Source of the DNA: Chrysoperla carnea
Taxonomy: Eukaryota > Arthropoda > Insecta > Neuroptera > Chrysopidae
Assembly: GCF_905475395.1 (NCBI RefSeq)
Contig: NC_058339.1
Coordinates: 54,135,172-54,199,171 of the forward strand
Length of the DNA: 64,000 nucleotides
Reading direction: 5' to 3'
The notes beneath the pieces are model-generated. The model searched no databases. It saw nothing but the letters and a program-made list of their open reading frames with translations, and was not told the origin of the DNA. A program made the position numbers and the translations under genes. Every line of letters starts with the position of its first letter. Within the stretch, counting starts at the first letter, position 1. Below are positions 34,940-46,349 of this stretch, one piece after another.

Positions 34940-35920
34940 ATGGTATGGTATTAAAGTTTAAATTGACTTTTATTATTATTAGTAATCTTCTGTATGGGAA
35001 TATAGAAAAGTGTTGTTTTTAGACTTTTTCAGACAATTTTTTTAATTTTTCTCTCCGTAAGAACCATCCTCGTACTTCAAGGAATATAATAAAAAAAGGC
35101 TTCGGTAATTTATGGCTTCGATAAAAAAAGTGCAAATAACACATATTCTTAAATCCAAAAAATTTTGTTGGAACTACGTCTGGATGCAAGCAATTGATCT
35201 TCGTCACATATCATACAAATTATTAAAGTCCTTTTTATTAATCGATGATCTGCTATATAATAAGAGTCCCTGTATAGAGTAGTTATTTAATACTTACACG
35301 ACGTACAATGATTAAAAGTAAAAACTTAGATCAATATTTAATTATTTAATTTTAATTTCTAGGCGTTTTAAGTTAAATAAAAGCTTGCGTTTAAAAAATA
35401 TCATTCATCATATGTATCCTGTACACTCTGTGAGACCCTCTACATTTACATAATAGATACGTTGATATTAAACTCACCTAGGGCACACGTGATATGTACC
35501 TAATGTGTTTAATATAAATTTCCCAGTAATGAAGATCAAAATGGGTCAGAATATATTATTAATACATATTATACGCAATTGATGTGTCTGATCTCATAGG
35601 AATTAAATTATTTTCGGACCACCGAACATAGGACCAGTTATATTTAAAACGCAATTTAATTATGTTCGACGATAAAATTTCAATATAGCACGATACAAAA
35701 TCAATTACTTTACCTCAAATGCTTGCGTGAGAGTTCCGACTCTGTCTTGCTTGTGTAATTAAACAAAGAATGCAATAAAATTTTAAATAAAAATGTTTAT
35801 TTGATGATTAATTTAGAAATATAGATTAATTAAGATAATTACAAAATTAGGTGATACAATTTTACTTTCCAAGAAGACAATTTTTCCAGGCTTTTACAAA
35901 ACGTGGCTTTATAAGACTAT
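34940..35920. other. Intergenic, nothing recognised
   Basis: AT-rich. The 62-codon minus frame at 35019-35207 has no supporting features. Confidence 0.45.
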
Positions 35921-35923
35921 TAA

Positions 35924-36240
35924 GCTCTTTGAGTACCCCCGTAATTCTTGTAGCTAAATAATTACAGAAAATTAGCAATTTTTGATATTTTTAAAATTAC
36001 TCCAGATATCGAAAAATTTTATTTTTACGACTAAATCTATGAAAACATATCATCCATCTACCGTTTTTCCATAAGACCATGTTAAATATACCTACTTTTG
36101 AAGTCATTTGTTTATTTAAATAATGAAAATTTTAGGGGCAACTCCCCCTAAAATTTTCAGAATTGATTTAGACTTAGTCCAACTTCATATAAAACAAAAT
36201 CAAGCCTTTTATCCAAAATGGCCTTGGCGCTAGTACATCC
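35924..36240 (-). repeat. Repeat family B, inverted shorter copy
   Basis: On the minus strand it starts TTAAGGATGTACTAGCGCCA and shares GGATAAAAGGCTTGATTTTG, ACGGTAGATGGATGATATG and TTTTTCGATATCTGGAGTAA with the copies at 28363 and 56737. It lacks the middle portion. TTAA lies at both edges (35920-35923 and 36241-36244). It contains a hairpin at 36124-36159 (TGAAAATTTTAGGGG and its inverse around CAACT). Confidence 0.65.
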
Positions 36241-36244
36241 TTAA

Positions 36245-38475
36245 AGCCACCAAATAATTACAAAGTTTGAATTTTATTATTTTTAGATAGAGTAATTTCA
36301 ATAAGTCTTAGCCTAACGACCATTTACCCAAATTAATGGTTCACTAGGTACCAAATGCACTGACCAAGTAACAACCCACCATACACCAGCACATGCATAC
36401 AAATACGAGATACAACATACATCAGCTGTGATAATTGAGCATTGTAATAACTACAATTACTAAACAAATTTACCAATAATAATATATCTATGTAGACGAA
36501 CGGACCGGTACTAACCAAAACCAATGTTACAATATTCAATATTTGGTTACATATGCACTACAACATAAACCAAAAAACCTGAACAGCCTGAACTCAAATA
36601 ACAAATTCATAATAGATAAAAAGAAAAAAACATATTGAAAGCCTTCAACTTTATGTCATCTTTTAAGGATTGATTACTCAAAATTCTTAACCGGTTTTTA
36701 GCTTTTTAGTTAACATTTCTTGTAATCGAGTTTATTTTTTTTTTTTTTCTTATTAATATCAATTTTTTATAATTCTTAACAAATCCAAAAACACCTCAAT
36801 TACAAAAATCAAGTCAGAAATTTATAAGTTAGAAAAAACTCACATAAATTAATTCTTACAAATTGGAAACCATTTTCCTTTTAGCAGTGTAAAGATTCGA
36901 ATTAAACAATTTAAATTTTTTGTTACACAGATATGAAACGTTTGGCAAAAATCGATATCGGAATATCTGAATGTCGCAATGCAAATAAAACTTTTTTTAT
37001 GATAATTGCTTGTAACTATTGGGAAAATCATTTAGCCATGCGACAACCGGAGGCTTAAAATAGACCTACGATAACAGACTTAAACTGGGTTTCAGCATCC
37101 GTTTAATAAACAGAAGCATATTTATTATTAGTAAATAACAACGAAGTAATTTAAAACAATACTGTCCAAATGTATTAATGAAGTAAGTTCTCATTTATAG
37201 TGCACTCTTTTAATGGTAAATAGGCCTCTTGTGTTTTTAACCTGCTTACAACTACTTGCTGTTATCAGTAATTTTCGTAATATAAAATGTTTAATGACAA
37301 TCATTTTATGCCAATTAATTTTTATCAACGAAATTTTAACAGTTTTAATAAATTGATACATGAAATTTCTCAAATTTCAATAATTAAAAAACATTTAAGT
37401 ACGTGGATTGATTAGCTGAAATTACAATGTTGACCGTGAAATATTGATTTATTTTTTCTCAAATCATTGATTTTAACAGTAACTGAATTATATATTAATT
37501 TTAATATCCAAATATAATTTTATTTGATTTCTTATAATATTGATTCAGCATACTGAAATTTCTTTTTTAATATTTTAAATAATTTCTTGAAATTTAAACT
37601 TGAATAATTAAACTTTAGTTGAGAAAAATAGAAAAAAAACAGAGATCAATTTAGCCAAAAAGTCAAGAGTATATATTTTGAGAATTATTAACAGTAAATC
37701 GAAAGTATGTGTAGACTTGGTTCTTGGGTAGGCTGACAATTTATTAACTCTTAAATTTAGTAATGATTTGTCGGATTTCAAAATCGTTTCTAACAACTTG
37801 CTTTGTAGTGATTATCCCACTCAATGGAAAAAAGTATCACAGTGGTTAACAAACTTTAAGAGAATATTGACACCGTCGGATTGTCGGATACACTTTTTTT
37901 GAATTGGCTTGTACCTATTCCATGTAATGATATTACATATTCAATTCGCTGTTGACGAGTAGAATGACCCATTATATATATTATAACGTTTATATTAATA
38001 TAACATTTCAGCCGATAAATGCCTGGTTTGATTACTAAGATAATATTATCAAATATTAATTACTATATGTAGTATGTACCTCGAACCAACGATATATATA
38101 TAATATATTAAATATTAACACCAATTGGTAATTATTATGCTTGTAAAACAAGCATATATACAGTCCTGGTTCCTTATTTCTCAGTTATGGGGTCACTGAC
38201 AGTTTATGTATAAACTATTGGACCAAATGTAACCCTATACTTACGATTCATTTGGCTTTATTATTTAGTCATTTGTAAGATTTTAAACATAAACCCTAAA
38301 TAGTATCTAACCATAATATTCTTGGTTTATTTGATATATCTAATACTCCTACTAACTACAAATAAGTTAGTAGTTCGTAAATGAATGTTAGTCAAAATTT
38401 TCACTTTTAACATTAGACCGAGATTCAAAATGCTAACCATTAATTCCTTCCCAAAGACTAGCAGACTTTATACAA
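36245..38475. other. Intergenic, nothing recognised
   Basis: AT-rich. Minus-strand frames at 36333-36539, 36849-37031, 37191-37373 and 37608-37796 lack any domain or splice evidence and are not called. Confidence 0.45.
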
Positions 38476-38481
38476 TTTATT

Positions 38482-38562
38482 AATGCAAAAACTGAAAATA
38501 ACTCAATCATATTTTAATCTAAAATGCAAAAACTGAAAATAACTCAATCATATTTTTATCTA
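38482..38562. repeat. Tandem duplication, 41-bp unit x 2
   Basis: AATGCAAAAACTGAAAATAA followed by CTCAATCATATTTT occurs twice, at 38482 and 38523, with only one or two differences, so the duplication is recent. Confidence 0.9.
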
Positions 38563-39568
38563 GGTGCAAACGTAACCCGTAACGTAAATATTTATCCCCA
38601 AGAAGTGGGTATTGGAAATTAATCCTTTAATTATTTATTATTAAATATACCTTATAATTCTATTTATTTTTTTCATGAGTACACACACATGTAAAATATA
38701 AACTGGTTTTTAATCATATTATTAATAACTCAAAATTTTAAATACCACACAATGGCTTTATGTATAAATATATATGCAGTCGAACTTGTTTAGAACGCAT
38801 AAGGTATGAACAAACATATAAGTAAACTGTCCGCAATTTCTAATCCTCTTTTAACATATGATATTAAGGCAATAAAAACAAGAAAAGATATGGCACCTTT
38901 CATTTCAATTTTTTGATATTTTACAAATTTATAACATCAACTACCCCCCCCCTATACACAAAATGGCGAATTATAATACTTGTTTTAGGGCTTATATGAA
39001 ATTTATTGACGATATAAAAATTTTGGAGTCTAGTTTAAAAATCATATTCACTTCTGTAAGTATCATTCAAAAAAGACAAATACCCTAATTATTTGCCGCC
39101 TCGAATAGTGAATCCTCGTTGCACATACGTGTACAGGCTCAGGCAAAGAGGATACAGAAGAAAGACAGAAGATACAAAGAAAGGAGACAAAATCGGGATA
39201 ACCTAGCAGCTCGAGCAGTATGAGTGGAGGTAATAGACTCTGTTTAGTCTAAACGCAATATGAAAGCGACAAATGAGCAATTGAATCCGTAGTCGTTGTC
39301 CTCAACGTCAAAAGTACAACCTGATTTTTAAATTTTTATCTTCAAAATGTTGACCATTCACAAGTCAGTTCACCTTTCTCCCTTGGTGTTCGAGTAAGAG
39401 TTAGCACTTTTATTTACTATTGCAAATTCATACATGCAAATTCATACCTATTGCAACTTTTCACTTTTACTTGTAAAAATTAATTGTATATACATACACA
39501 TGTAACTTTTTAGGCTCTGTGCCTGTTTTTATTAGAAAATAAATAAATAAATAACATTTCGGAAAATT

Positions 39569-39870
39569 ATAACATGTACTTAATACCGGAAATTCTTCAA
39601 ACATAGGCATAGGAGAAATTTTACAGGATAGCATGTCTCCGAACATTAGCAATAGTAACGGCGGATAACTCAGTGCAGTATAGGCGTAAGGCCCATACTT
39701 GTTAGCGATACTAGCAATTTGTCTGGTGGATAGCTATATTGAATACTGTAATATTGTATTTGTAACATTATATTATAAAGTAAACGTCATGGATTTCTTA
39801 CCATTCAGGCCCCCCTTACTTGTATTTGCACAAATTAATATTCGGGTACTATTAGCTTGGATGTAAAATT
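39569..39870 (+). repeat. Repeat family C, copy 1
   Basis: It contains TTAATACCGGAAATTCTTCA, GGAGAAATTTTACAGGATAG, CATGTCTCCGAACATTAGCA and CTGGTGGATAGCTATATTGA. The first part recurs at 41315-41445 and the later part, inverted, at 62010-62160. The 61-codon minus frame overlapping it (39467-39652) is part of the repeat. Confidence 0.6.
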
Positions 39871-39874
39871 ATCA

Positions 39875-40990
39875 GCCAACAATAAATTATATAGCAAAAA
39901 TATGATTTAAAATTGATGATTAGAAGCAATTAAACACTTAAGATTTAGGAAATAAAAAATTGAACTACATACATAAGCAAGAAAACATATTATCCATAAT
40001 TTCTTATTATTGATATAAATGCTTATAAAAATGAAATGCACAAGAGTGAATATCAATCATATTTAACCCTTCCACGGACAACGAATACCAATACAAAGCA
40101 TTGAGGCATTATTATTTTGCACAGTTTTGACTGTAAATGTATAAAAGAGTACATACACCTCTAAAGTATTAAAATATTTAATACTTACTAGAACATGAAT
40201 TATCTCATATTATTTTATTATTAACTTTATAACAATTTAAATAATATGGTTTTTAATATAAATAAAAAGTTACTCAAATAGATTATCATCGTATACTCAG
40301 CACACAGGTTACAGTTAAGCTGCAACTGAAAGGAAGTGAAAAGTGTTTTAATTTAATAAAATATTTTAACTTTTTTTTATATTAAACTTCCAGATTTATA
40401 GAGTATAACATATTTGGGGCATATGTGAGTTTATAAATCCTTTAGTCAAAAATTGTGTGTACTTATTATGTTCAAACAATAATTTTGTTATTTATATTAA
40501 AACTTTTTTTTAGTATTGTATGAAATATTATGAAGAGGGGCTGAATAAATGTTTAAAAAGTTTGAAATTACAGAATACAAATAATCAAAAATATTTTTTA
40601 TGCTTTTAAGTCTTAATTCAATTCTATAAAGCTTATTAGTAATTAAAAAATCATCAAAATAGGCTGGCGCCTTGTACTGTTAAATAATCTAAAGTTTCAT
40701 ACACTAACTGATGGATACATTTCATTAAAAATTTACAGATGGAACTCTATACAAAAAGAGTAATGTCACACCCACAAGATATGTCATATTTTTGACTTTT
40801 TTGAGATTATGATCAACGCTACTATCAATCAAACCTTTCAAAAGTGATTATAAAGCGGCGATATCGATATGATTCAAAACTTTTGGCAGAGTATCATTAC
40901 GACTATCAGTTTCTGAATAAGAACTTAGCTTACTTAATCACTAAAGTGATTACAGAAAATGTATATATTGGGATCAACTTCAAAAAGGGG
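39875..40990. other. Intergenic, nothing recognised
   Basis: AT-rich sequence with no gene or named repeat seen. Confidence 0.5.
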
Positions 40991-40997
40991 CATTTAG

Positions 40998-41185
40998 AAA
41001 CCGATTCACTGGCCGAGTGAGAAAAGGCGGTACTGCCTTTAACCGTTTGATTACTGCCTGAGAAATTGCGGGTTTGAATCCAGACAGCGATAGTCTGATC
41101 AATTATAATTAATGGGGCGGTAAATTGATCACACTGTCGTCCCTTGGTTAAGAACGAAGTAACCGTATAATACATATCATAAATT
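40998..41185 (+). mobile_element. tRNA-derived SINE, second family
   Basis: An A-box-like TGGCCGAGTGAGAAAAGGCG (from 41009) and a B box GGGTTTGAATCC (41070-41081) are about 60 bases apart, as in Leu/Ser-type tRNA heads. The body has ATCAATTATAATTAATGGGG and GATCACACTGTCGTCCCTTG, ending near GTATAATACATATCAT. It is not a working tRNA because the acceptor does not pair. The 81-codon minus frame across it is not a gene. Confidence 0.6.
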
Positions 41186-41314
41186 TAGTTGTATAATCGA
41201 ATGTAGTTAAAAATAATGATGTGGGTGGCTACCATTATAGATGGATGTCTGAAAGACGGAGAATAAATCCCATTACTATTAAATGGTTTAAAAGAGGCAG
41301 TATAATGTATTTTT

Positions 41315-41445
41315 AGAGCTTAATACCGAAAGTGCTTCCAAACAAAGGTATAGGAGAAATTTTAAAAGATAGCATGCCTCCGAATAACCGTCGTAAGTAG
41401 TATACGTAGTAACTGTATAAATTCATATTCGGGTACTATTTTCAC
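41315..41445 (+). repeat. Repeat family C, copy 2
   Basis: It shares TTAATACCGAAAGTGCTTCC, GGAGAAATTTTAAAAGATAG and CATGCCTCCGAATAACC with 39569-39680, then CATATTCGGGTACTATT with about 39838-39854. The middle is deleted relative to copy 1. Confidence 0.6.
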
Positions 41446-41449
41446 AAAT

Positions 41450-42480
41450 AAAAAAGTTTTTAATGATGTTACTAAATTATACCAATTAAAAAATTGTTTT
41501 GAAATTAAAATATAAATAAATATTTTTGAGCACCGATTGATTTTAAATTAATTGCGTCAGTTCAACAGTGATTCAATTATTAAGTTTATTCATTTACATT
41601 CCAAAATTTCTCTTTGCATCCTTTTAAATAATTTCATTAATTTAGAACCAAATGATTAATGTAAGTTTGATATGGTCGAAACAGAATGTGAACATTTATT
41701 CGGAAATTATAACAGATACATCATTCATCTGTAATTTTACATACTTGAAATAGACTTTGAATTGAAAATGGGTCAAAAATCTCGTACATATTTAGAATTA
41801 ACATACTTATGTGCATATTATTTTTAGCTGTTAAAATCTAATAATTTCTAGTGCATTTATTTTAGTCAGTAAAGTACAATTTTACATTTTTATGGTACAG
41901 ATCATTAGCATGTTACGTGTAGAAGAAGTATAAAAAAGTTTCGAGTTTGTTTCTTGCTTATAAAAAAAGTTTAAGAAAATTTTTGAAATGATCATAACAA
42001 TAAAACGGAAGTTCTTATTGGAACACCCTTTCCTAAGTTCCACTACATTAGCAGATTTTAAGGATGCCTTATTTATGGTCTGAATTTTTGCAATCAATTC
42101 AATATCTAAACAAAAGATGATTTGCTGAGAATTTATTCACTAAATTACTTAAAAGATAATACAATCAGTATAAGAATTGCTTAATTATATTTTGGCCAAA
42201 TTAGGGTAGATATAATCTTAATATTATTTTTTGGAGGAGGCTTGTACTAATTAGTCTATAGTTAGCCGTCTAGTCTACTTGGCTTTTAATTTGTCACCAC
42301 ATCTTGTACAATACGAAGAAACTATTTTAAAAGTACTGATCAAAATGGAAGAAGCAAAATGACCTACGTTTAATTTTATTATTTTACATATCACAGAGAA
42401 AACTTTTTTAAGCATTTACAATTATAAAATCTCAATTATATAATAAGTCTTTAATAAATAAATATTAAAATGATTTATAG
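41450..42480. other. Intergenic, nothing recognised
   Basis: AT-rich. The 71-codon minus frame at 41882-42097 has no supporting features. Confidence 0.45.
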
Positions 42481-42484
42481 TCTA

Positions 42485-43093
42485 AGATCCGTATTAAGAT
42501 CGTCCTTCACCGAACTCCTTACCAGACAAAAATGATGTTTTAGAGAACAAGATAATTTTTTAAATATGTTTAAATTAGGCAACCCCTTTGGAAATTGTCA
42601 TTATTATTTTTAATTAAATTTATAAAAAATTAATTTTTTTTTTAATTTCACTGGCGTGTCTACTAAATAAAATTAACTCCGATGGAAAGTATATAATGTA
42701 TACAATATGCTACACCTCAGTTGCAGACCTTTTTTTTGTACCTATTACCTGGTTGCCGTGTTTAAACAGGTAAATTGATATTAGTAATTGCGCTTTATTG
42801 TTTACCAATTGAGACCAGTCTTAAAATGTAAGCAATTTAATTAGAAATAACGTAGTATAAAGTTGCTTGAGAAAATTCAGTCGTAAATGCGGGTTGCAAG
42901 GGTTTAAAGTTAAAAAATTCGGGGCGAGCAAAATTGTTAGACAGAGAGGCATTGAGTGTATAATTCTCTGTTATAGAAAAGGATACACTACTACAGCTGC
43001 GCGCACAAGCGTCGTAAACTGTGAGAGAGTGCGCATGTTCCATACTCCATGGTAAAGACAAGAATAAATCAAAGTACTATAGTGCAGTGTTTT
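42485..43093 (+). repeat. Left 609-bp terminal inverted repeat
   Basis: It matches 44543-45151 as inverse complement over its full length with scattered substitutions and no net length change. The inner end carries TACTATAGTGCAGTGTTTT just before the coding region, a plausible promoter or initiator. Open frames of 60-75 codons inside the TIR occur identically in both arms and are incidental. Confidence 0.9.
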
Positions 43094-43146
43094 GAATGCG
43101 TATTTTGTTAGTAAAAACGTGTTGTGTGCTGTAAAAAAGTACAAAA

Positions 43147-44232
43147 ATGACAAAGAAAAAGTGTTTTTTATGCAAAAAAATTTCAGGTCCTCAACAAACT
43201 AGACTTACAGATTTTTTGAAAAGTCTGAAAAATTATCGTTTCAAAGAGGCTTTGATAGAGTTTTTGAGTAACTATTGGGAGAATGACTACTTAAAAAATT
43301 TAATTAATGACAAAAAAATATTTTTGACAGTGAAAGAACATTGCTATTCTTATAAAACTCAACAAAATCGCGTGATAAAAAATAAAGAAAATGATTACGA
43401 ATGTTTTCACGAAGAAGCGGATACAAGAATGGATTTTCATGCTTACAAAGCAACAGCAGGATCAAGAATTTTAATTAAATCGGCAGACACAGATGTTTTG
43501 ATAATTTTACTCGGTAACATGCATAAAATTAAAGATTCTCAAATTTGACTTGCAAGTTCATTGATGAAAAAAAAAAGTGGCAATGATCTTAATTGCATAA
43601 ATTGCACAGAATTGGCATCAAAATTGGGATCCGATCTGTGTCTAGGTTTACCTGCTTTCCATGCATACACTGGTTCTGATTACACCGCTGCTTTCTATAA
43701 TAAAGGAAAGATAAGACCTTTCAAGTTATTTTCAAAAAACCAAAAGTATCAACAGTATTTCGCTTCATTGACTGATGATACTGACATTTTTATTGATGAA
43801 AAAATGAATGTAGTCCAAGAATTCACCGTAGCAATGTATGGTATTAAAAACTGTAACAAAGTAAACGACGCTCGATATGAAATATTCGTAAAAAAATTTT
43901 CTGCGAAAGAAGATAATGAAAATTTTCTAAAAAAAGTTGGAAGTTTTGACTCAAACACGATACCACCATGCTGGGAATCACTAAAACAAAAAATTTTACG
44001 CACTATTTATGTAAATTCAATGTGGCTACATGCAACTGAATCTAATTGCGTAAAATTAAACCCTGAAAATTGTGGTTGGTACCTTGATGGTTATTTAAAA
44101 CCAAAAGGATTTGATGGAGACCAAACACCTTTAAAAATAGAGGATATTTTACAAATGACAGAAAAAGACAATGAAGAAGTTTCCTCTGACTTAGAAAACG
44201 ATACAACTTCCGGCGATTCTGATCCGGAATAA
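43147..44232 (+). pseudogene. FEN1/XPG-like nuclease-domain transposon protein with one in-frame TGA
   Basis: One frame runs 361 positions from ATG 43147 to TAA 44230-44232, broken only by TGA at 43546-43548 (codon 134). Visible motifs: CFLC near residue 6; HEEADTR (88-94) and SADTDVL (112-118), which look like the acidic EA.D and D.D metal-site motifs of the FEN/XPG nuclease fold; HAYTGSDYTAAF (172-183), which matches the G.DY segment that follows in that fold; a C-terminal CGWYLDGYLKP; and an acidic tail ending SGDSDPE. The same HEEADTR and TGCD block occurs in many uncharacterised animal proteins linked to transposons. It starts 54 bases inside the left TIR. The N-terminal part expected for a full transposase is absent. 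The stop has context TGA-C, which can be leaky, so readthrough is possible, but simple inactivation is more likely. Confidence 0.75.
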
Positions 44233-44282
44233 TAATCATTTAATTTTATATTTTGTGTGATTACTTCTTGCAATGTATTGAT

Positions 44283-44456
44283 TACTCAATAAAAAATTTT
44301 CTATTTTCCTACCAAACATGTGTTACTTAATAATTTTTTTTTAAATATTGTTTTTTGATTTGTTTTGAGAATACTCAATAAAAAAATTTCCTATTTTCCT
44401 ATTAAACATGTATTAATATTTTTTTTAAGAATATTGTTCTTTGATTTGTTTCAAAA
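44283..44456 (+). repeat. 89-bp tandem duplication carrying the poly(A) signal
   Basis: The unit begins TACTCAATAAAAAATTTTCT and recurs at 44372, so the AATAAA signal downstream of the transposon frame is present twice (about 50 and 140 bases after the stop). The two units differ at about ten positions. Confidence 0.85.
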
Positions 44457-44542
44457 ACGTGCTTCTCTACTAGTTTCATATATGCCAAGCTTTTCAAAAA
44501 TCATTTTATTGAATTTAATAAAAAAATCATTTTATCCACTCC

Positions 44543-45151
44543 AAAACACTACACTATAGTACTTTAATTTATCCATGTCTTTACCATGGAGTATGGAACA
44601 TGCGCACTCTCTCACAGTTTACGACGCCTGTGCGCGCAGCTGTAGTAGTGTATCCTTTTCTATAACAGAGAATTATACACTCAATGCCTCTCTGTCTAAC
44701 AATTTTGCTCGCCCCGAATTTTTTAACTTTAAACCCTTGCAACCCGCATTTACGACTGAATTTTCTCAAGCAACTTTATACTACGTTATTTCTAATTAAA
44801 TTGCTTACATTTTAAGACTGGTCTCAATTGGTAAACAATAAAGCGCAATTACTAATATCAATTTACCTGTTTAAACACGGCAACCAGGTAATAGGGACAA
44901 AAAAAAGGTCTGCAACTGAGGTGTAGCATATTGTATACATTATATACTTTCCATCGGAGTTAATTTTATTTAGTAGACACGCCAGTGAAATTAAAAAAAA
45001 AATTAATTTTTTATAAATTTAATTAAAAATAATAATGACAATTTCCAAAGGGGTTGCCTAAATTAAACATATTTAAAAAATTATCTTGTTCTCTAAAACA
45101 TCATTTTTGTCTGGTAAGGAGTTCGGTGAAGGACGATCTTAATACGGATCC
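44543..45151 (-). repeat. Right 609-bp terminal inverted repeat
   Basis: Inverse complement of 42485-43093. If the left arm contains a promoter, this arm would carry the same promoter pointing back into the element, giving antisense transcription. Confidence 0.9.
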
Positions 45152-45159
45152 TCTACTAT

Positions 45160-45835
45160 TAGAATAATACATTTTGAGACAATCGATTCGGAAAACCTCG
45201 ATATTTCAAGTAAGAGATTTTTTTATTTTAAAAAATTTTTGACCAGAGAATTAATTTTTAATTTATTTCAGAGCCCTCAACCTATAATTTAGATTTTGTT
45301 GGTTTTAGTAAAAGAAAAGTTTTCAATAATTATTTGGAGGGTCATAACTTTTTGTTCAATGAAAATACAATATTTTAATAAACCATTAAAAAATTGTTAT
45401 AATATTTTTGAAATAAAAATATTAATAACATTTATATAACTCATTTGACAACCATTTTGACAAATTCTACCAAAAAATCCGCAAATTTTGTTCCCATGAA
45501 GGTTTCGTATTGAACTTAAGAATTTATTCGTTTCTTTGATCTTTTTTGCAAGACAAGCAACTAAAATGCAACGTTAAAGTAAATTAATTTCAAGAATTTA
45601 AAAGGAATAATTTATTTTAAATTATTGAAAAATTAAAGTTAATTTTTTACATTTAAAAATTAAGAATAATTAAACCAATTCTAGTGTGGTTTTCAATTAT
45701 CTAATAAAAATAAAATAAAATTGGAAGTCACGCGATCCATGAAAACTGAACAATAAAAACTTTATAAACTAACCATACACTCTAAAATAACTACAGTCAA
45801 GGCATTTTATATAAAAGTCATTTTCATACTTTGAG
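45160..45835. other. Intergenic, nothing recognised
   Basis: AT-rich sequence directly right of the transposon. No gene or repeat is seen. Confidence 0.5.
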
Positions 45836-45843
45836 TAAGTTAA

Positions 45844-46344
45844 GGATGTTCCAGCATGGTATTTGCAGTTTCTATGTTAAAGCAATGGTACAATTTTTTT
45901 TTCGACAGAATTTAACGAAAAATTAAATTTAAGAATTTAATGATGCTTACTATTAATTCCCAAAGTTTCAGAAATTTTGACCGTTTAAAATGGGAAATAA
46001 TTATGCCAACGTCCCAATTTCGATCAATTTACGTCAAAATTAATATCTCGAAAGTGAAAATTAATTTCTAAATTTTTTTTTTAGAATTGTATTGTATAAA
46101 CATTTTTTTCTACTTTTTCTTCAATATATAATAATATCATAAAAAATAGTTGGAGAGACCGGACATTTTACATGCTTTAAATGGGACATGACCCTCAAAT
46201 ACGCGAACTTTGTCTTTAAATATCTCGCGATCTAAACGGTCAAAAATTATGAAATTTTAGGAATTCATAAATAAAGCTATTATAAACCCGAGAAAAAAAA
46301 TTCGGCCAAATCTGTCGAAAAGTGATTTCATGCTGGTACTACCT
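45844..46344. mobile_element. TTAA-flanked non-autonomous element
   Basis: The left side reads TTAA then GGATGTTCCAGCATGG. The right side inverted reads TTAA then GGTAGTACCAGCATGA. TTAA at both edges is the target choice of piggyBac-type enzymes. The interior (about 500 bp) has a subterminal inverted pair (TTAATGATGCTTACT..., AAATTTTGACCGTTTAAA / GATCTAAACGGTCAAAAATT) and no open frame. The ends resemble family B (GGATGTAC), so both may depend on the same enzyme. Confidence 0.65.
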
Positions 46345-46349
46345 TAACT

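Larger units (their letters stand above)
42485..45151 (+). mobile_element. Academ-like DNA transposon, 2.67 kb, with TCTA target duplication
   Basis: The element is bounded by inverted ends, AGATCCGTATTAAGATCG on the left and CGATCTTAATACGGATCC on the right. It is flanked by a 4-bp direct repeat TCTA (42481-42484 and 45152-45155). Each terminal inverted repeat is 609 bp and the two are nearly identical. Between them lies 1449 bp with one reading frame for a nuclease-like protein (43147-44232, one in-frame stop). Long TIRs, a 4-bp duplication and a FEN1/XPG-like nuclease domain together point to the Academ superfamily; this is inference from memory of its features. The protein is much shorter than full Academ proteins, so this is probably an internally deleted derivative. 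Confidence 0.75.

Noticed and set aside
36333..36539. 68-codon hydrophobic minus-strand frame
   Set aside because: Hydrophobicity is expected from AT-rich minus-strand codons; no signal context or homology recognised.
40930..41175. 81-codon minus-strand frame
   Set aside because: Overlaps the tRNA-derived SINE at 40998-41185 and is antisense to it.
42837..43061. 75-codon and 62-codon frames on both strands, found identically at 44575-44799
   Set aside because: They lie wholly inside the transposon TIRs, so their identity comes from the inverted repeat. No start or domain context supports coding.
43749..44003. 84-codon minus-strand frame
   Set aside because: Antisense shadow of the nuclease-domain frame.
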